This document shows, one piece after another, positions 22,950 through 31,656 of a stretch of 47,135 bases of DNA (positions within the stretch are counted from its first letter, which is position 1; the number at the start of each line of letters is the position of its first letter). The stretch comes from Haloparvum sedimenti (GTDB lineage Archaea; Halobacteriota; Halobacteria; Halobacteriales; Haloferacaceae). The stretch lies in assembly GCF_001462205.1 (NCBI RefSeq), contig NZ_LKIR01000142.1:1-47135 (forward strand), given 5' to 3'. Position numbers and translations under genes: made by a program. Under the pieces are notes generated by a model, which was given only the letters and a program-made list of their open reading frames with translations, was not told the origin of the DNA and searched no databases.

Positions 22950-24287
22950 ATGAACCACGAGCGCTCGCGGGAGCTCTACGACCGCGCGCTGTCGGTGCTG
23001 CCGGGCGGCGTCAACTCCTCGGTCCGTGCCACCATGCCGCATCCCTTCTTCGTCGAGCGCGGCGACGGCGGCCACGTGATCGACGCCGACGGCAACCGGT
23101 ACGTCGACTGGGTGATGGGGTACGGCCCCCTCCTGTACGGTCACGACCTGCCCGAACCGGTGTCGGCGGCGATCCAGTCGCACGTCGCCGCGGGACCGAT
23201 GTACGGCGCGCCGACCGAGGTCGAGGTCGAGCACGCGGAGTTCCTCGCGCGGCACGTCCCGAGCGTGGAGATGACGCGGTTCGTCAACTCCGGGACCGAG
23301 GCGACCGTCTCCGCGGTCCGGCTCGCGCGCGGCCACACCGGCCGCGACAAGATCGTCGTCATGCAAGGCGGCTATCACGGCGCACAGGAGTCGACGCTCG
23401 TCGCCGGCGAGGCGGGCGACGCCCATCCCTCGACGCCGGGGATCCCGGAGGCGTTCGCGGAGCACACGCTCCCGGTGCCGTTCAACGACCCCGAGGCCGT
23501 TACGGAGGTGTTCGAGGAGCACGGGGACGACATCGCGGCGGTCCTCGTCGAGCCGATCCTCGCGAACAAGGGGATCGTGCTGCCGGTCGACGGCTACCAC
23601 GAGACGCTCCGGGATCTGTGTGACGACAACGGCGCCCTCCTGATCTTCGACGAGGTTATCACCGGGTTCCGGGTCGGCGGCCTCGGCTGCGCGCAGGGCA
23701 AATTCGGCGTCACGCCCGACGTGACCACCTTCGGCAAGATCGTCGGCGGCGGCTTCCCGGTCGGCGCCATCGGCGGCCGCGCGGACGTGATCGAGGAGTT
23801 CACGCCCAGCGGCGACGTGTTCCAGTCCGGCACCTTCTCGGGTCACCCGGTCACGATGGCCGCGGGGCTGGAAACGCTCAGATACGCCGCCGAGAACGAC
23901 GTCTACGAACACGTCAACCGACTCGGCGAGAAGCTCCGCGAGGGGATTTCGGAGATCTGCGCCGATCGGGCGCCCGAGTACACCGTCGTCGGCACCGACT
24001 CGCTGTTCAAGACGATCTTCACGCGCGAGGGGCCGCGTAACCTCGAGGGACAGTGTTCCGGCGGCTGCCGGCAGGACCCCGACTGCCCGCGCTACGACTA
24101 CTGTCCGAAGAACGGCGCGGACGTGGCGAACGCGGAAACCGACCGCTGGGAGCGCGTCTTCTGGCAGGAGATGAAGGAGCGCGGCGTCTTCCTCACCGCC
24201 AACCAGTTCGAGAGCCAGTTCGTCTCCTACGCCCACACGGAGGCGGACGTCGAGGAGACGCTCGCCGCCTACGAGGCGTCGCTGTAG
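22950..24287 (+). CDS. hemL: Glutamate-1-semialdehyde 2,1-aminomutase
   Basis: HemL converts glutamate-1-semialdehyde to 5-aminolevulinate, the C5 entry to tetrapyrroles. It is a 445-residue fold-type I PLP enzyme with the Schiff-base Lys263 ([10 protein letters not shown]), Asp234 ([10 protein letters not shown]) and the substrate loop PGGVNSSVR at 18-26. It is about 20 residues longer than bacterial HemL because of a cysteine-rich insertion, C369-x3-C373-x5-C379-x5-C385, which I recall in other haloarchaeal HemL proteins. The ATG at 22950 has GGACTTTGGG about 28 nt upstream; the open frame upstream to 22845 is non-coding. Its last 19 bp overlap the 3' end of the convergent histidine kinase gene. 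Confidence 0.95.
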   Translation: MNHERSRELYDRALSVLPGGVNSSVRATMPHPFFVERGDGGHVIDADGNRYVDWVMGYGPLLYGHDLPEPVSAAIQSHVAAGPMYGAPTEVEVEHAEFLARHVPSVEMTRFVNSGTEATVSAVRLARGHTGRDKIVVMQGGYHGAQESTLVAGEAGDAHPSTPGIPEAFAEHTLPVPFNDPEAVTEVFEEHGDDIAAVLVEPILANKGIVLPVDGYHETLRDLCDDNGALLIFDEVITGFRVGGLGCAQGKFGVTPDVTTFGKIVGGGFPVGAIGGRADVIEEFTPSGDVFQSGTFSGHPVTMAAGLETLRYAAENDVYEHVNRLGEKLREGISEICADRAPEYTVVGTDSLFKTIFTREGPRNLEGQCSGGCRQDPDCPRYDYCPKNGADVANAETDRWERVFWQEMKERGVFLTANQFESQFVSYAHTEADVEETLAAYEASL

Positions 24288-25759
24288 GCGGTCCCGCGAG
24301 CCTCACCGCCGTCCTCCTCGCTCTCGTTTTCTCCCGGCGGATCCGCCGGCTCCAGAGATAGCGTCACCTCGGTGCCGTCCTCGAGGGACCGGAACGACAC
24401 ATCGCCGTCCACGTCCCGGACGATCCACGTCACGAGCCACAGCCCCAGCCCGCTGGTGTGATGAAGCTGGGTCTCGCGGTCGCGTTCGAGCACCGCCAGC
24501 TCCTCCTCGGGGATGCCCGGACCGTCGTCCCGAACGGTCACTTGGACGGGGTTACCGGGCGTCACGCGCACCTCGACCGCCGGGTCCTCAGCGTGTTTGA
24601 CGGCGTTCTCGAGCAGGTTATCCACGGCCACGTCGAGCAGGTCGTTACCGGCGACCCACACCGGGTCCGCGGGCACGGCGACCGTTATGTCGATCCCGTC
24701 GATCGAGGCGGCCGCGGCCCGCCGCCGGACCAGTGCCGCCACGTCGACCGCCTTCCGCTCGCGGGTCTCCTCGCCGAGCGCGCGTTCGACGGACCGGGCC
24801 TTCCGGCTCCGCTCGAGGAGGTCCTCCGACCGGGAGAGGATCGCCTCCGCGCAGGCCCGAACCGAGGGGTCATCGCTCGCCTCGACGATGTCCGCGGCGT
24901 GGCCCATGACCACGTTCATCGCGTTTCGGTGATCGTGTCTGAGGACGCGGTTCAGAACCTGCAACCGCTGCTCGCGCCGCTTCTGTTCGGTGATGTCGAC
25001 GTAGGTGGCGAAGCCGTGGTCGGAGGTCTCCGACAGCGGGACGGTGTACAACAGGAAGTCGCGGGTGCCGTCCGCGGCGCGGCGCTGCACCTCCACCTGG
25101 AGGTCTCGCTCGTCGAGTCGCTCGTTGAGCGCGGCGGCCTCGTCCTGGCGGTCGGGCGGGACGATCAGGTCGTCGACGGACCGGCCGAGCGCCTCCTCTT
25201 CGCTGAAGCCGAACACCTCGACGAAGGCGGGGTTGGCGTCCCTGATCAGCGGTTCCCCGTCCACGTACTCGTAGTGGACCGTGGGGCTCGGAACGCCCTC
25301 GAACAGCGTGGCGAAACGGTCGCGCTCGCGCTGGGCCTCCGTTCGCGCCTCCTCGTAAGCGCGCTCCCGCCGGCGGGTGGCCACGTCGTAGGACCCGAGG
25401 ACGACGCCGACGACCGCGCCGCCGGTGACGTTGTTCGCGAGCAGGTACGGGAGGTGCGCCATCTCGGCCCCCGCGAACAGTTCGTGGCCGATCGTCCACA
25501 GCAGGGCACACAGCATCGCGAAGACGCCGACGCCGATCCACGCCAACACGTACCCCGTCTCCCGGCGCGTGTATCCCTCCCGGCGGAGCCAGCCGGCGCT
25601 CGCGACCAGCCCCAGCGCCAGTCCGAGCGGGACCGCCGCCTCGACCACGACGAGCAGGGGATCGCTCATCAGCAGCACGTGACGAACGTGGACCGCGGCC
25701 AGCGTGACACCGAGAACCGCGACGGCCGCCTGCCCGCCGTCGCGGATCGGGTCGGTCAT
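24269..25759 (-). CDS. Membrane-bound PAS histidine kinase
   Basis: 496 residues from the ATG at 25759. Four hydrophobic helices lie in residues 10-125 (for example [64 protein letters not shown]). A short coiled coil follows ([20 protein letters not shown]), then one PAS domain (about 148-258). The His kinase core has the phosphoacceptor His275 in [10 protein letters not shown] box [11 protein letters not shown]1 DDGPGIP and G2 GLGLWLVTW. The C-terminus is complete, unlike the kinase at the start of the window. The signal and partner are unknown. The start follows from the membrane domain; the open frame to 26341 is antisense to hemC. The gene is convergent with hemL and overlaps it by 19 bp. 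Confidence 0.88.
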   Translation of the reverse strand: MTDPIRDGGQAAVAVLGVTLAAVHVRHVLLMSDPLLVVVEAAVPLGLALGLVASAGWLRREGYTRRETGYVLAWIGVGVFAMLCALLWTIGHELFAGAEMAHLPYLLANNVTGGAVVGVVLGSYDVATRRRERAYEEARTEAQRERDRFATLFEGVPSPTVHYEYVDGEPLIRDANPAFVEVFGFSEEEALGRSVDDLIVPPDRQDEAAALNERLDERDLQVEVQRRAADGTRDFLLYTVPLSETSDHGFATYVDITEQKRREQRLQVLNRVLRHDHRNAMNVVMGHAADIVEASDDPSVRACAEAILSRSEDLLERSRKARSVERALGEETRERKAVDVAALVRRRAAAASIDGIDITVAVPADPVWVAGNDLLDVAVDNLLENAVKHAEDPAVEVRVTPGNPVQVTVRDDGPGIPEEELAVLERDRETQLHHTSGLGLWLVTWIVRDVDGDVSFRSLEDGTEVTLSLEPADPPGENESEEDGGEARGTAYSDAS

Positions 25760-25883
25760 GCTCGTCCCGAGGGGGGACACCTCCAAGGCTCTTTCCCCGG
25801 CGTCGCCCGGAACGGGCCACCGGGACGGCGGCCGGCGCACCCGAACTGGTGGCCTTTTGAGGGAGCGGAGCCAGCGTTCAGGT

Positions 25884-27041
25884 ATGACAGACACGCTCCG
25901 GCTCGTCACCCGCGGCTCGGACCTGGCCCGCCGACAGGCGGCGACGGTGCGCGAGACGCTGGAGAGCCACCGCCGCGAGGTCGACATCCGCGAGGTCGAG
26001 ACGCGCGGCGACCGCATCCCGGACGAGCTGATCCACCGCCTCGGCAAGACCGGCGCGTTCGTACGCGCGCTCGACGAGGAGGTGATCGACGGCGACGCCG
26101 ACATCGCGGTCCACTCGCTGAAGGACGTGCCGACCGAGGACGCCGACGACCTCGTGGTCGCGGCCGTTCCCGAGCGCGCGCCCGCCGGCGACGTGCTGCT
26201 CTCACCGGACGGGACGGACCTGAAGGATCTCGAACCCGGCTCCGTCGTCGGGACCGCCTCGCTCCGGCGCACCGCCCAGATCAAGGCCGCCCGGCCCGAC
26301 CTGGAGGTCGAGCCGATCCGCGGCAACGTCGACACGCGCATCGAGAAGCTGATCGCGCCCGGTCTCCAGCGCGAACACGAGGCGCGCGTCGAGGCTGAGG
26401 CGGACGAGAAGGGCGCGGCGGGCGACGACGGTGCTGGGGAGGGCGGCGACGCCGACGCCGCCGACGGGGAGTTCGCCGAGTCAGTCGACGAGTGGTTCGA
26501 CGGGCTCTCCGAACTGGAGCGGTCCGCGATGGGGCGCGAGGTCGAAACGGAGTACGACGCGCTCGTCCTCGCGGAGGCGGGACTTCGCCGCTCGAACCTC
26601 TACTACGAGGTGCCGACGCAGCGGCTCCCGCGCGGGGAGTTCGTCCCCGCGGCCGGGCAGGGGGCACTCGCGGTTACCGCGGCGGACCCCGACGTGGCCG
26701 AGACGGTGCGGCGCGCGCTCGACCACCCGCGGAGCCGGGTCGCCGTCACCACCGAGCGCACGATCCTCGAGGAGCTGAACGGCGGCTGTATCGCCCCGAT
26801 CGGTGTCTCCGCGCTCGTGCAGGGCGAGTACGTGAAGACCACGGTCCGCGTGCTCTCGACGGACGGCACCGAGGAGGTCGCCGAGACGCGCGACCTCCGC
26901 ATCGACAGACACGCGCAGGAGGCGGAGTCGTTCGCCGCGGACCTCCGCGAGGACGGCGCCGCGGAGCTGGTCGCGGCCGCTCGCGAGGCCGCGGACGCCA
27001 CCGGCGCCGGAACCGACGGCGGCACGCCCGACGATGAGTGA
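25884..27041 (+). CDS. hemC: Hydroxymethylbilane synthase (porphobilinogen deaminase)
   Basis: HemC polymerises four porphobilinogens to hydroxymethylbilane. It has 385 residues with the N-terminal TRGSDLARRQA, Arg-rich substrate loops (TASLRRTAQI, PIRGNVDTRI) and the dipyrromethane-cofactor Cys302 in LNGGCIAPIG. It is longer than bacterial HemC (about 310) because of an acidic insertion at about residues 156-222 between GNVDTRIEKL and YDALVLAEAGL. The ATG at 25884 has CCTTTTGAGG about 28 nt upstream, so the long open frame before it is non-coding. It overlaps cobA by 8 bp and starts the hemC-cobA-hemD operon. Confidence 0.96.
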   Translation: MTDTLRLVTRGSDLARRQAATVRETLESHRREVDIREVETRGDRIPDELIHRLGKTGAFVRALDEEVIDGDADIAVHSLKDVPTEDADDLVVAAVPERAPAGDVLLSPDGTDLKDLEPGSVVGTASLRRTAQIKAARPDLEVEPIRGNVDTRIEKLIAPGLQREHEARVEAEADEKGAAGDDGAGEGGDADAADGEFAESVDEWFDGLSELERSAMGREVETEYDALVLAEAGLRRSNLYYEVPTQRLPRGEFVPAAGQGALAVTAADPDVAETVRRALDHPRSRVAVTTERTILEELNGGCIAPIGVSALVQGEYVKTTVRVLSTDGTEEVAETRDLRIDRHAQEAESFAADLREDGAAELVAAAREAADATGAGTDGGTPDDE

Positions 27042-27879
27042 GGACCCAGTGCGCGCCGCGGGCAAGGTGTACCTCGTCGGCTCCGGCCCCGGCGACCCGG
27101 ACCTGCTGACGGTGAAGGCGCGGCGCCTGCTGGAGGAGGCGGACGTGGTGCTCCACGACAAGCTCCCCGGCCCGGAGATAATCGACCTGGTCGACGAGGA
27201 GCGCCGCGAGGACGTGGGCAAACGCGCGGGCGGCGAGTGGACGCCGCAGGAGTACACCAACCGCCGGCTGGTCGAGCTCGCCCGTGAGGGGAAGACGGTC
27301 GTCCGCCTGAAGGGCGGCGACCCCTTCGTCTTCGGCCGCGGCGGCGAGGAGATGGAGCACCTCGCCGCGTCGGGCGTCCCCTTCGAGGTCGTCCCCGGGA
27401 TCACCTCCGCGGTCGGCGGTCCCGGCACCGCGGGCATCCCGGTCACGCACCGCGACCACGCCTCCTCGGTCTCGTTCGTCACGGGCCACGAGGACCCCAC
27501 GAAGGACGAATCCGCGGTCGATTGGGGAGCGCTCGCCGCGACCGGCGGAACGCTCGTCGTCCTGATGGGCGTCGGCAAGCTCCCGGACTACACCGCGGCG
27601 CTCCGGGAAGCGGGTATGGCCTCCGACACGCCCGTCGCGCTGGTCGAGCGCGCCACGTGGCCGGACATGCGCGTCGCGACCGGCACGCTCGCGGACATCG
27701 TCGACGTGCGCGACGAGGCGGAGATCGAACCCCCCGCGATCACCGTCATCGGCGAGGTGGCGGCGACCCGCGACCGCGTGGTCGACTTCCTGGAGAACGC
27801 GAATGCGGCGCCGGTCGACCCCAACGACCCTGACGACCCCGCCGCGGAGGCGGAGGCCGGGAACGGAGGAGGCGAATGA
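27034..27879 (+). CDS. cobA: Uroporphyrinogen-III C-methyltransferase
   Basis: SUMT methylates uroporphyrinogen III at C2 and C7 to precorrin-2, leading to sirohaem and cobalamin. It has 281 residues with the SAM-binding motif VYLVGSGPGDPDLLT at the N-terminus, the phosphate-like loop RLKGGDPFVFGRGGEE and the VVPGITSAVGG motif. There is no fused HemD or CysG dehydrogenase domain. It overlaps hemC by 8 bp and hemD by 4 bp, so the three are translated as one coupled operon. The order hemC-cobA-hemD gives uroporphyrinogen III and its first methylation in one unit. Confidence 0.95.
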   Translation: MSEDPVRAAGKVYLVGSGPGDPDLLTVKARRLLEEADVVLHDKLPGPEIIDLVDEERREDVGKRAGGEWTPQEYTNRRLVELAREGKTVVRLKGGDPFVFGRGGEEMEHLAASGVPFEVVPGITSAVGGPGTAGIPVTHRDHASSVSFVTGHEDPTKDESAVDWGALAATGGTLVVLMGVGKLPDYTAALREAGMASDTPVALVERATWPDMRVATGTLADIVDVRDEAEIEPPAITVIGEVAATRDRVVDFLENANAAPVDPNDPDDPAAEAEAGNGGGE

Positions 27880-28640
27880 GCCGCGAGGTCCGCGTCGCCG
27901 TCTTCCGCCCCGACGACGAGCGCATCGACGAGGCGGTCGACCTGCTCGACGCGCTCGGGGCGAACCCGGTCCCGGACCCCATGCTCGCGGTCGAGCCGAC
28001 CGGGGCGCTCCCGGCCGCAGGGAGCGCCGACGCCGAGGCGGACTACGTCGTCCTGACGAGCAAGACCGGCGTCGAACTCGCCGCCGACGCGGGCTGGTCC
28101 CCCGGCGACGCGACGCTCGTCGCCATCGGCCCGGCGACTGCAGGCGCAGCCCGTGAGGCGGGCTGGACCGTCGAGCTGACCCCCGAGACGTACTCCTCGG
28201 ACGGGCTGGTTGACCTGCTGTCCGACCGCGTCGACGGCGCACTCGTCGAGGTGGCGCGCTCGGACCACGGGAGTCCGGTCCTGACTGACGGCCTGCGCGA
28301 GGCCGGCGCTGAGGTCCACGAGACGGTCCTCTACCGGTTGGTCAGGCCCGAGAGCGCGGGCGAGTCGGCCGAGCTGGCCGCCGCCGGCGAGCTGGAGGCG
28401 GCGGCGTTCACCTCCTCGCTCACGGTCGAGCACTTCCTCGACGCGGCGGCCGAGCGCGGCGTCCGCGAGGCGGCCGTCGCGGGGCTGAACGACGCCGTCG
28501 TCGGCACCATCGGCCACCCCACCCGGGAGACGGCCGAGAACCACGGCATCGAGGTGGACGTGGTGCCCGACGACGCCACTTTCGAGGCGCTCGCGACCGC
28601 GGTCGTCGAGTGCGCGGCGCCCGCACACCGCGGTCGATAA
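27876..28640 (+). CDS. hemD: Uroporphyrinogen-III synthase
   Basis: HemD closes and inverts ring D of hydroxymethylbilane to give uroporphyrinogen III. It has 254 residues; the family is poorly conserved but recognisable by TSKTGVEL, ATLVAIGPATAGAAREAG, VHETVLYRLV, AAFTSSLTVEHFLD and VVGTIGHPTRETAENHG. The start ATG lies inside the last bases of cobA (ATGA overlap), showing translational coupling. A 13-bp T-rich tandem repeat begins 38 bp after its stop and may terminate the operon. Confidence 0.93.
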   Translation: MSREVRVAVFRPDDERIDEAVDLLDALGANPVPDPMLAVEPTGALPAAGSADAEADYVVLTSKTGVELAADAGWSPGDATLVAIGPATAGAAREAGWTVELTPETYSSDGLVDLLSDRVDGALVEVARSDHGSPVLTDGLREAGAEVHETVLYRLVRPESAGESAELAAAGELEAAAFTSSLTVEHFLDAAAERGVREAAVAGLNDAVVGTIGHPTRETAENHGIEVDVVPDDATFEALATAVVECAAPAHRGR

Positions 28641-28678
28641 GGGGCCGTGGCGGGCGGTCGGCACGGTCCCGGATGCAG

Positions 28679-28730
28679 TTTCTGTGGCCGGTTTCTGTGG
28701 CCGATTTCTGTGGTCGGTTTCTGTAGCCGG
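28679..28730 (+). repeat. 13-bp tandem repeat after hemD
   Basis: Four units of TTTCTGTGGCCGG with one or two changes (28679, 28692, 28705, 28718). Each carries a T-run on the coding strand, 38 bp after the hemD stop. This is a likely multi-site terminator or minisatellite. Confidence 0.7.
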
Positions 28731-28808
28731 GTTCCGGAAGCGGCCGCTCCCGACTGCCGCCGGCCGCGACCGGCTCGACCCACGGATCCAACCGCGGTCG
28801 TCCTTCTA

Positions 28809-28855
28809 AACAACTTCAGTTGTTCTACTACAACTCCGTTGGCAATCTTTATGCG
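28809..28855 (+). promoter_or_regulatory. nrdA promoter with triple inverted half-sites and TATA box
   Basis: AACAACT (28809-28815), TC, AGTTGTT (28818-28824) form a perfect inverted repeat. AGTTGT also pairs with ACAACT at 28830-28835 across TCTACT. The TATA box CTTTATGCG (28848-28855) follows 12 bp later. Transcription would start near 28880, leaving a leader of about 135 nt before nrdA. The half-sites are a candidate operator for ribonucleotide reductase control. Confidence 0.6.
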
Positions 28856-29016
28856 CGTGGCTCCGGAGAGTGTTCGGTACGGTTCGCTCCGGACCGGCGC
28901 GTCGACCGCGCCGCCGCCGACCAGCGGCGCCCCCGGCGCCGTCCAACGTTTCCGAGGAGTGGCGACGCCGTCGCTTGCGAGCGGCGGCGCCGGTCCGGAG
29001 GGACCATCCCCCGAGA

Positions 29017-31620
29017 ATGAGCACGACGACATCCGACCACGCCGCGCGCGACCTGCTGGAGCGGGCGCGCGACGGCCACGAGGACGTACTGGACGACGAG
29101 ACGCTGGACCGACTGGTCTCGGAGATCGAGCGGAACCTCTACGCGGGCGCGGACCGTTCGGAGGTCGCGGACGCGACCGTCGCCGCGCTGACCGCGCGGA
29201 TCGAGCGCGACCCCGCTTACGACGCGATGGCGGCCCGCGTGGCGCGGCACGACTACGCGCGCCGGGTGACCGGCGAGGAGCCGCCCGCGGACGCCGACGC
29301 GTTCGCGGGGACGTACCGCGAGTCCTTCCGCGAGGCCATCGAGCGCGGGTTGGACGCGGACCTGCTGGACGAGCGCATGGGTGCGTACGACCTCGACCGG
29401 CTGGCGGACGCGCTCGTGCCCGCGCGCGACGACCTGTTCGACTACACCGCGATCGACACGCTGGAGGAGCGCTACTACCTCCGGGAGGCGGACGGCGAGC
29501 CGTTCGAGCTCCCGCAGGTCTTCTGGATGCGGGTCGCGATGGGCGTCGCGCTCCGCGAGAACGAGGCGGAGCGGGCGGCGCGCGCCGAGGAGTTCTACGA
29601 GGTGCTGTCGACGCTCCGGTTCGTCCACTCGACGCCGACGCTGTTCCACGCCGGGACGACCCACCCGCAGCTCTCCTCCTGTTACCTCACCACGGTGCCG
29701 GACGATCTGGAGGGCATCTTCGACGCGTACAAGGAACACGCCAAGCTCTCGAAGTGGTCCGGCGGGCTCGGCAACGACTGGACCCCCCTGCGCGCGGATG
29801 GCGCGCTCATCGAGTCGACGGGCGTGGAGGCGACCGGCACCGTTCCGTTCCTGAAGATATCGAACGACGTGACCGGCGCGATCAACCGCTCCGGGAAGCG
29901 GCGCGGGGCCGCGGCGGCCTACCTCGAGGCGTGGCACCTCGACTTCCCGGCGTTCATCGACCTCCGGCGCAACACCGGCGATGAGCGCCGCCGCACCCAC
30001 GACATGAACACCGCCGCGTGGGTGCCGGACCTGTTCATGAAACGCGTCCGGAACGGCGAGGAGTGGACCCTGTTCTCGCCGGACGAGGTGCCCGACCTCC
30101 ACGGCACCTACGGCGCCGAGTTCGCGGAGCTGTACGAGGAGTACGAGGAGCGGGCCGCGAACGGCGAGCTTCGGCAGTACGAGACCGTCGACGCCGCGGA
30201 GCTGTGGCGCGAGACGCTTACCCGGCTGTTCGAGACGGGCCACCCGTGGATCACGTTCAAGGACCCCTGCAACGTTCGGTCGCCGCAGGACCACGTCGGC
30301 GTCGTCAACTCATCGAACCTCTGTACGGAGATCACGCTCAACACGAGCGAGGAGGAGACCGCGGTGTGTAACCTCGGCTCGGTCAACCTCGCGCGCCACA
30401 TGACGTTCCGGGAGGACGCGGCGACCCACCCCGCGCCGAACGCGGTGGCGGGCGCGGCCGCGGGCGGCGCGGAGGGCGCGAGCGAAACGGGCTCCGACGC
30501 CGGTTCCGCGTTCGGCGCGGACGGCGCGGCCGCGGAACTCGACGAAGAGCTGTTCGCCGACACCGTCGAGACGGCGATGCGGATGCTCGACAACGTCGTC
30601 GACCTCAACTTCTACCCGACCGAGAACGCGGAGCGCTCGAACATGCGCCACCGCCCGGTCGGGCTCGGCATGATGGGGTTCCACGAGGCGCTCCAGCTCG
30701 CGCGGGTCCCGATGAACTCGGAGCGGGCGCTCTCGTTCGCGGACCGGGCAGGGGAACTGCTCGGCTACCACGCCATCGACAACTCCGCGAAGCTGGCGGG
30801 CGAGCGCGGCGCCTACGAAACGTTCGAGGGGTCGAAGTGGGACCGCGACCTGCTCCCACAGGACACCCTCGACCTGCTGGAGGCCGAGCGCGACGAGGCG
30901 ATCCCGGTCCCCCGCGAGGAGTCGCTCGACTGGGACGCCGTCCGGGAGCGGATCGCCGAGCACGGCATGCGCAACTCCAACACCACGGCGGTGGCGCCGA
31001 CCGCGACCATCTCAACCATCGCGGGAACGACGCCCTCCATCGAGCCCGCCTACTCGAACCTCTACGTCAAGTCGAACATGACCGGCGACTTCACGGTCGT
31101 CAACGAGCGGCTGGTCGCGGACCTCAAAGCCGAGGGGCAGTGGGGTTCGGAGGCGCTCGACCGCCTGAAGTACCACGACGGCGCGGTCGGCGAGCTGGAC
31201 CTGCCCGGCGAGCTGTCGGAGCTGTATCGGGGGGCCTTCGAGATCGACCCGCGACACCAGCTCCGGCTCACCGCGCGCCGCGGGGTCTGGATCGACCAGA
31301 GCCAGTCGCACAACGTCTTCTTCCCGTCGACGGACGGCTCGCTGCTCGCGGACGTCTACGAGACCGCCTGGGAGCTCGGGCTGAAGACGACCTACTACCT
31401 GCGGACGCTCGGCGCCTCCAGCATCGAGAAGTCGACGCTCGACATGGCCGAGTACGACGACACGCAGTCGCGGGACGGCCGCGGGGCCGCCGGAGGACGG
31501 ACCGAGGAGTCGGACGCGGCCGCGGACGGCGGACCCGAGACGGACGGCGAGACCGCGGCCGACGGCGCCGCCTGCGACCTCCCGACCGTCGAGGACCCGA
31601 CCTGCGAGTCCTGCCAGTAG
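29017..31620 (+). CDS. nrdA: Ribonucleoside-diphosphate reductase, class I alpha subunit
   Basis: An 867-residue catalytic subunit that reduces ribonucleotides to deoxyribonucleotides. The active-site set is present: Cys222 (SSCYLTT), the radical centre N434-L-C436-T-E438 and the second redox Cys451 (AVCNLGS). The C-terminal shuttle pair is TCESCQ. The N-terminal 80 residues lack a clear ATP-cone consensus, so dATP inhibition is uncertain. A low-complexity Ala/Gly insertion lies at about 466-508 and an acidic tail linker near 820-855. ATG 29017 (MSTTTSDHAARDLL) is chosen as the first start of normal composition; the open frame upstream to 28870 is Arg/Pro-rich. nrdB follows after 36 bp, so they form one operon. 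Confidence 0.95.
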   Translation: MSTTTSDHAARDLLERARDGHEDVLDDETLDRLVSEIERNLYAGADRSEVADATVAALTARIERDPAYDAMAARVARHDYARRVTGEEPPADADAFAGTYRESFREAIERGLDADLLDERMGAYDLDRLADALVPARDDLFDYTAIDTLEERYYLREADGEPFELPQVFWMRVAMGVALRENEAERAARAEEFYEVLSTLRFVHSTPTLFHAGTTHPQLSSCYLTTVPDDLEGIFDAYKEHAKLSKWSGGLGNDWTPLRADGALIESTGVEATGTVPFLKISNDVTGAINRSGKRRGAAAAYLEAWHLDFPAFIDLRRNTGDERRRTHDMNTAAWVPDLFMKRVRNGEEWTLFSPDEVPDLHGTYGAEFAELYEEYEERAANGELRQYETVDAAELWRETLTRLFETGHPWITFKDPCNVRSPQDHVGVVNSSNLCTEITLNTSEEETAVCNLGSVNLARHMTFREDAATHPAPNAVAGAAAGGAEGASETGSDAGSAFGADGAAAELDEELFADTVETAMRMLDNVVDLNFYPTENAERSNMRHRPVGLGMMGFHEALQLARVPMNSERALSFADRAGELLGYHAIDNSAKLAGERGAYETFEGSKWDRDLLPQDTLDLLEAERDEAIPVPREESLDWDAVRERIAEHGMRNSNTTAVAPTATISTIAGTTPSIEPAYSNLYVKSNMTGDFTVVNERLVADLKAEGQWGSEALDRLKYHDGAVGELDLPGELSELYRGAFEIDPRHQLRLTARRGVWIDQSQSHNVFFPSTDGSLLADVYETAWELGLKTTYYLRTLGASSIEKSTLDMAEYDDTQSRDGRGAAGGRTEESDAAADGGPETDGETAADGAACDLPTVEDPTCESCQ

Positions 31621-31656
31621 CGCCGCCCGCAACCGTTCGATCACGAGTTACCCACC

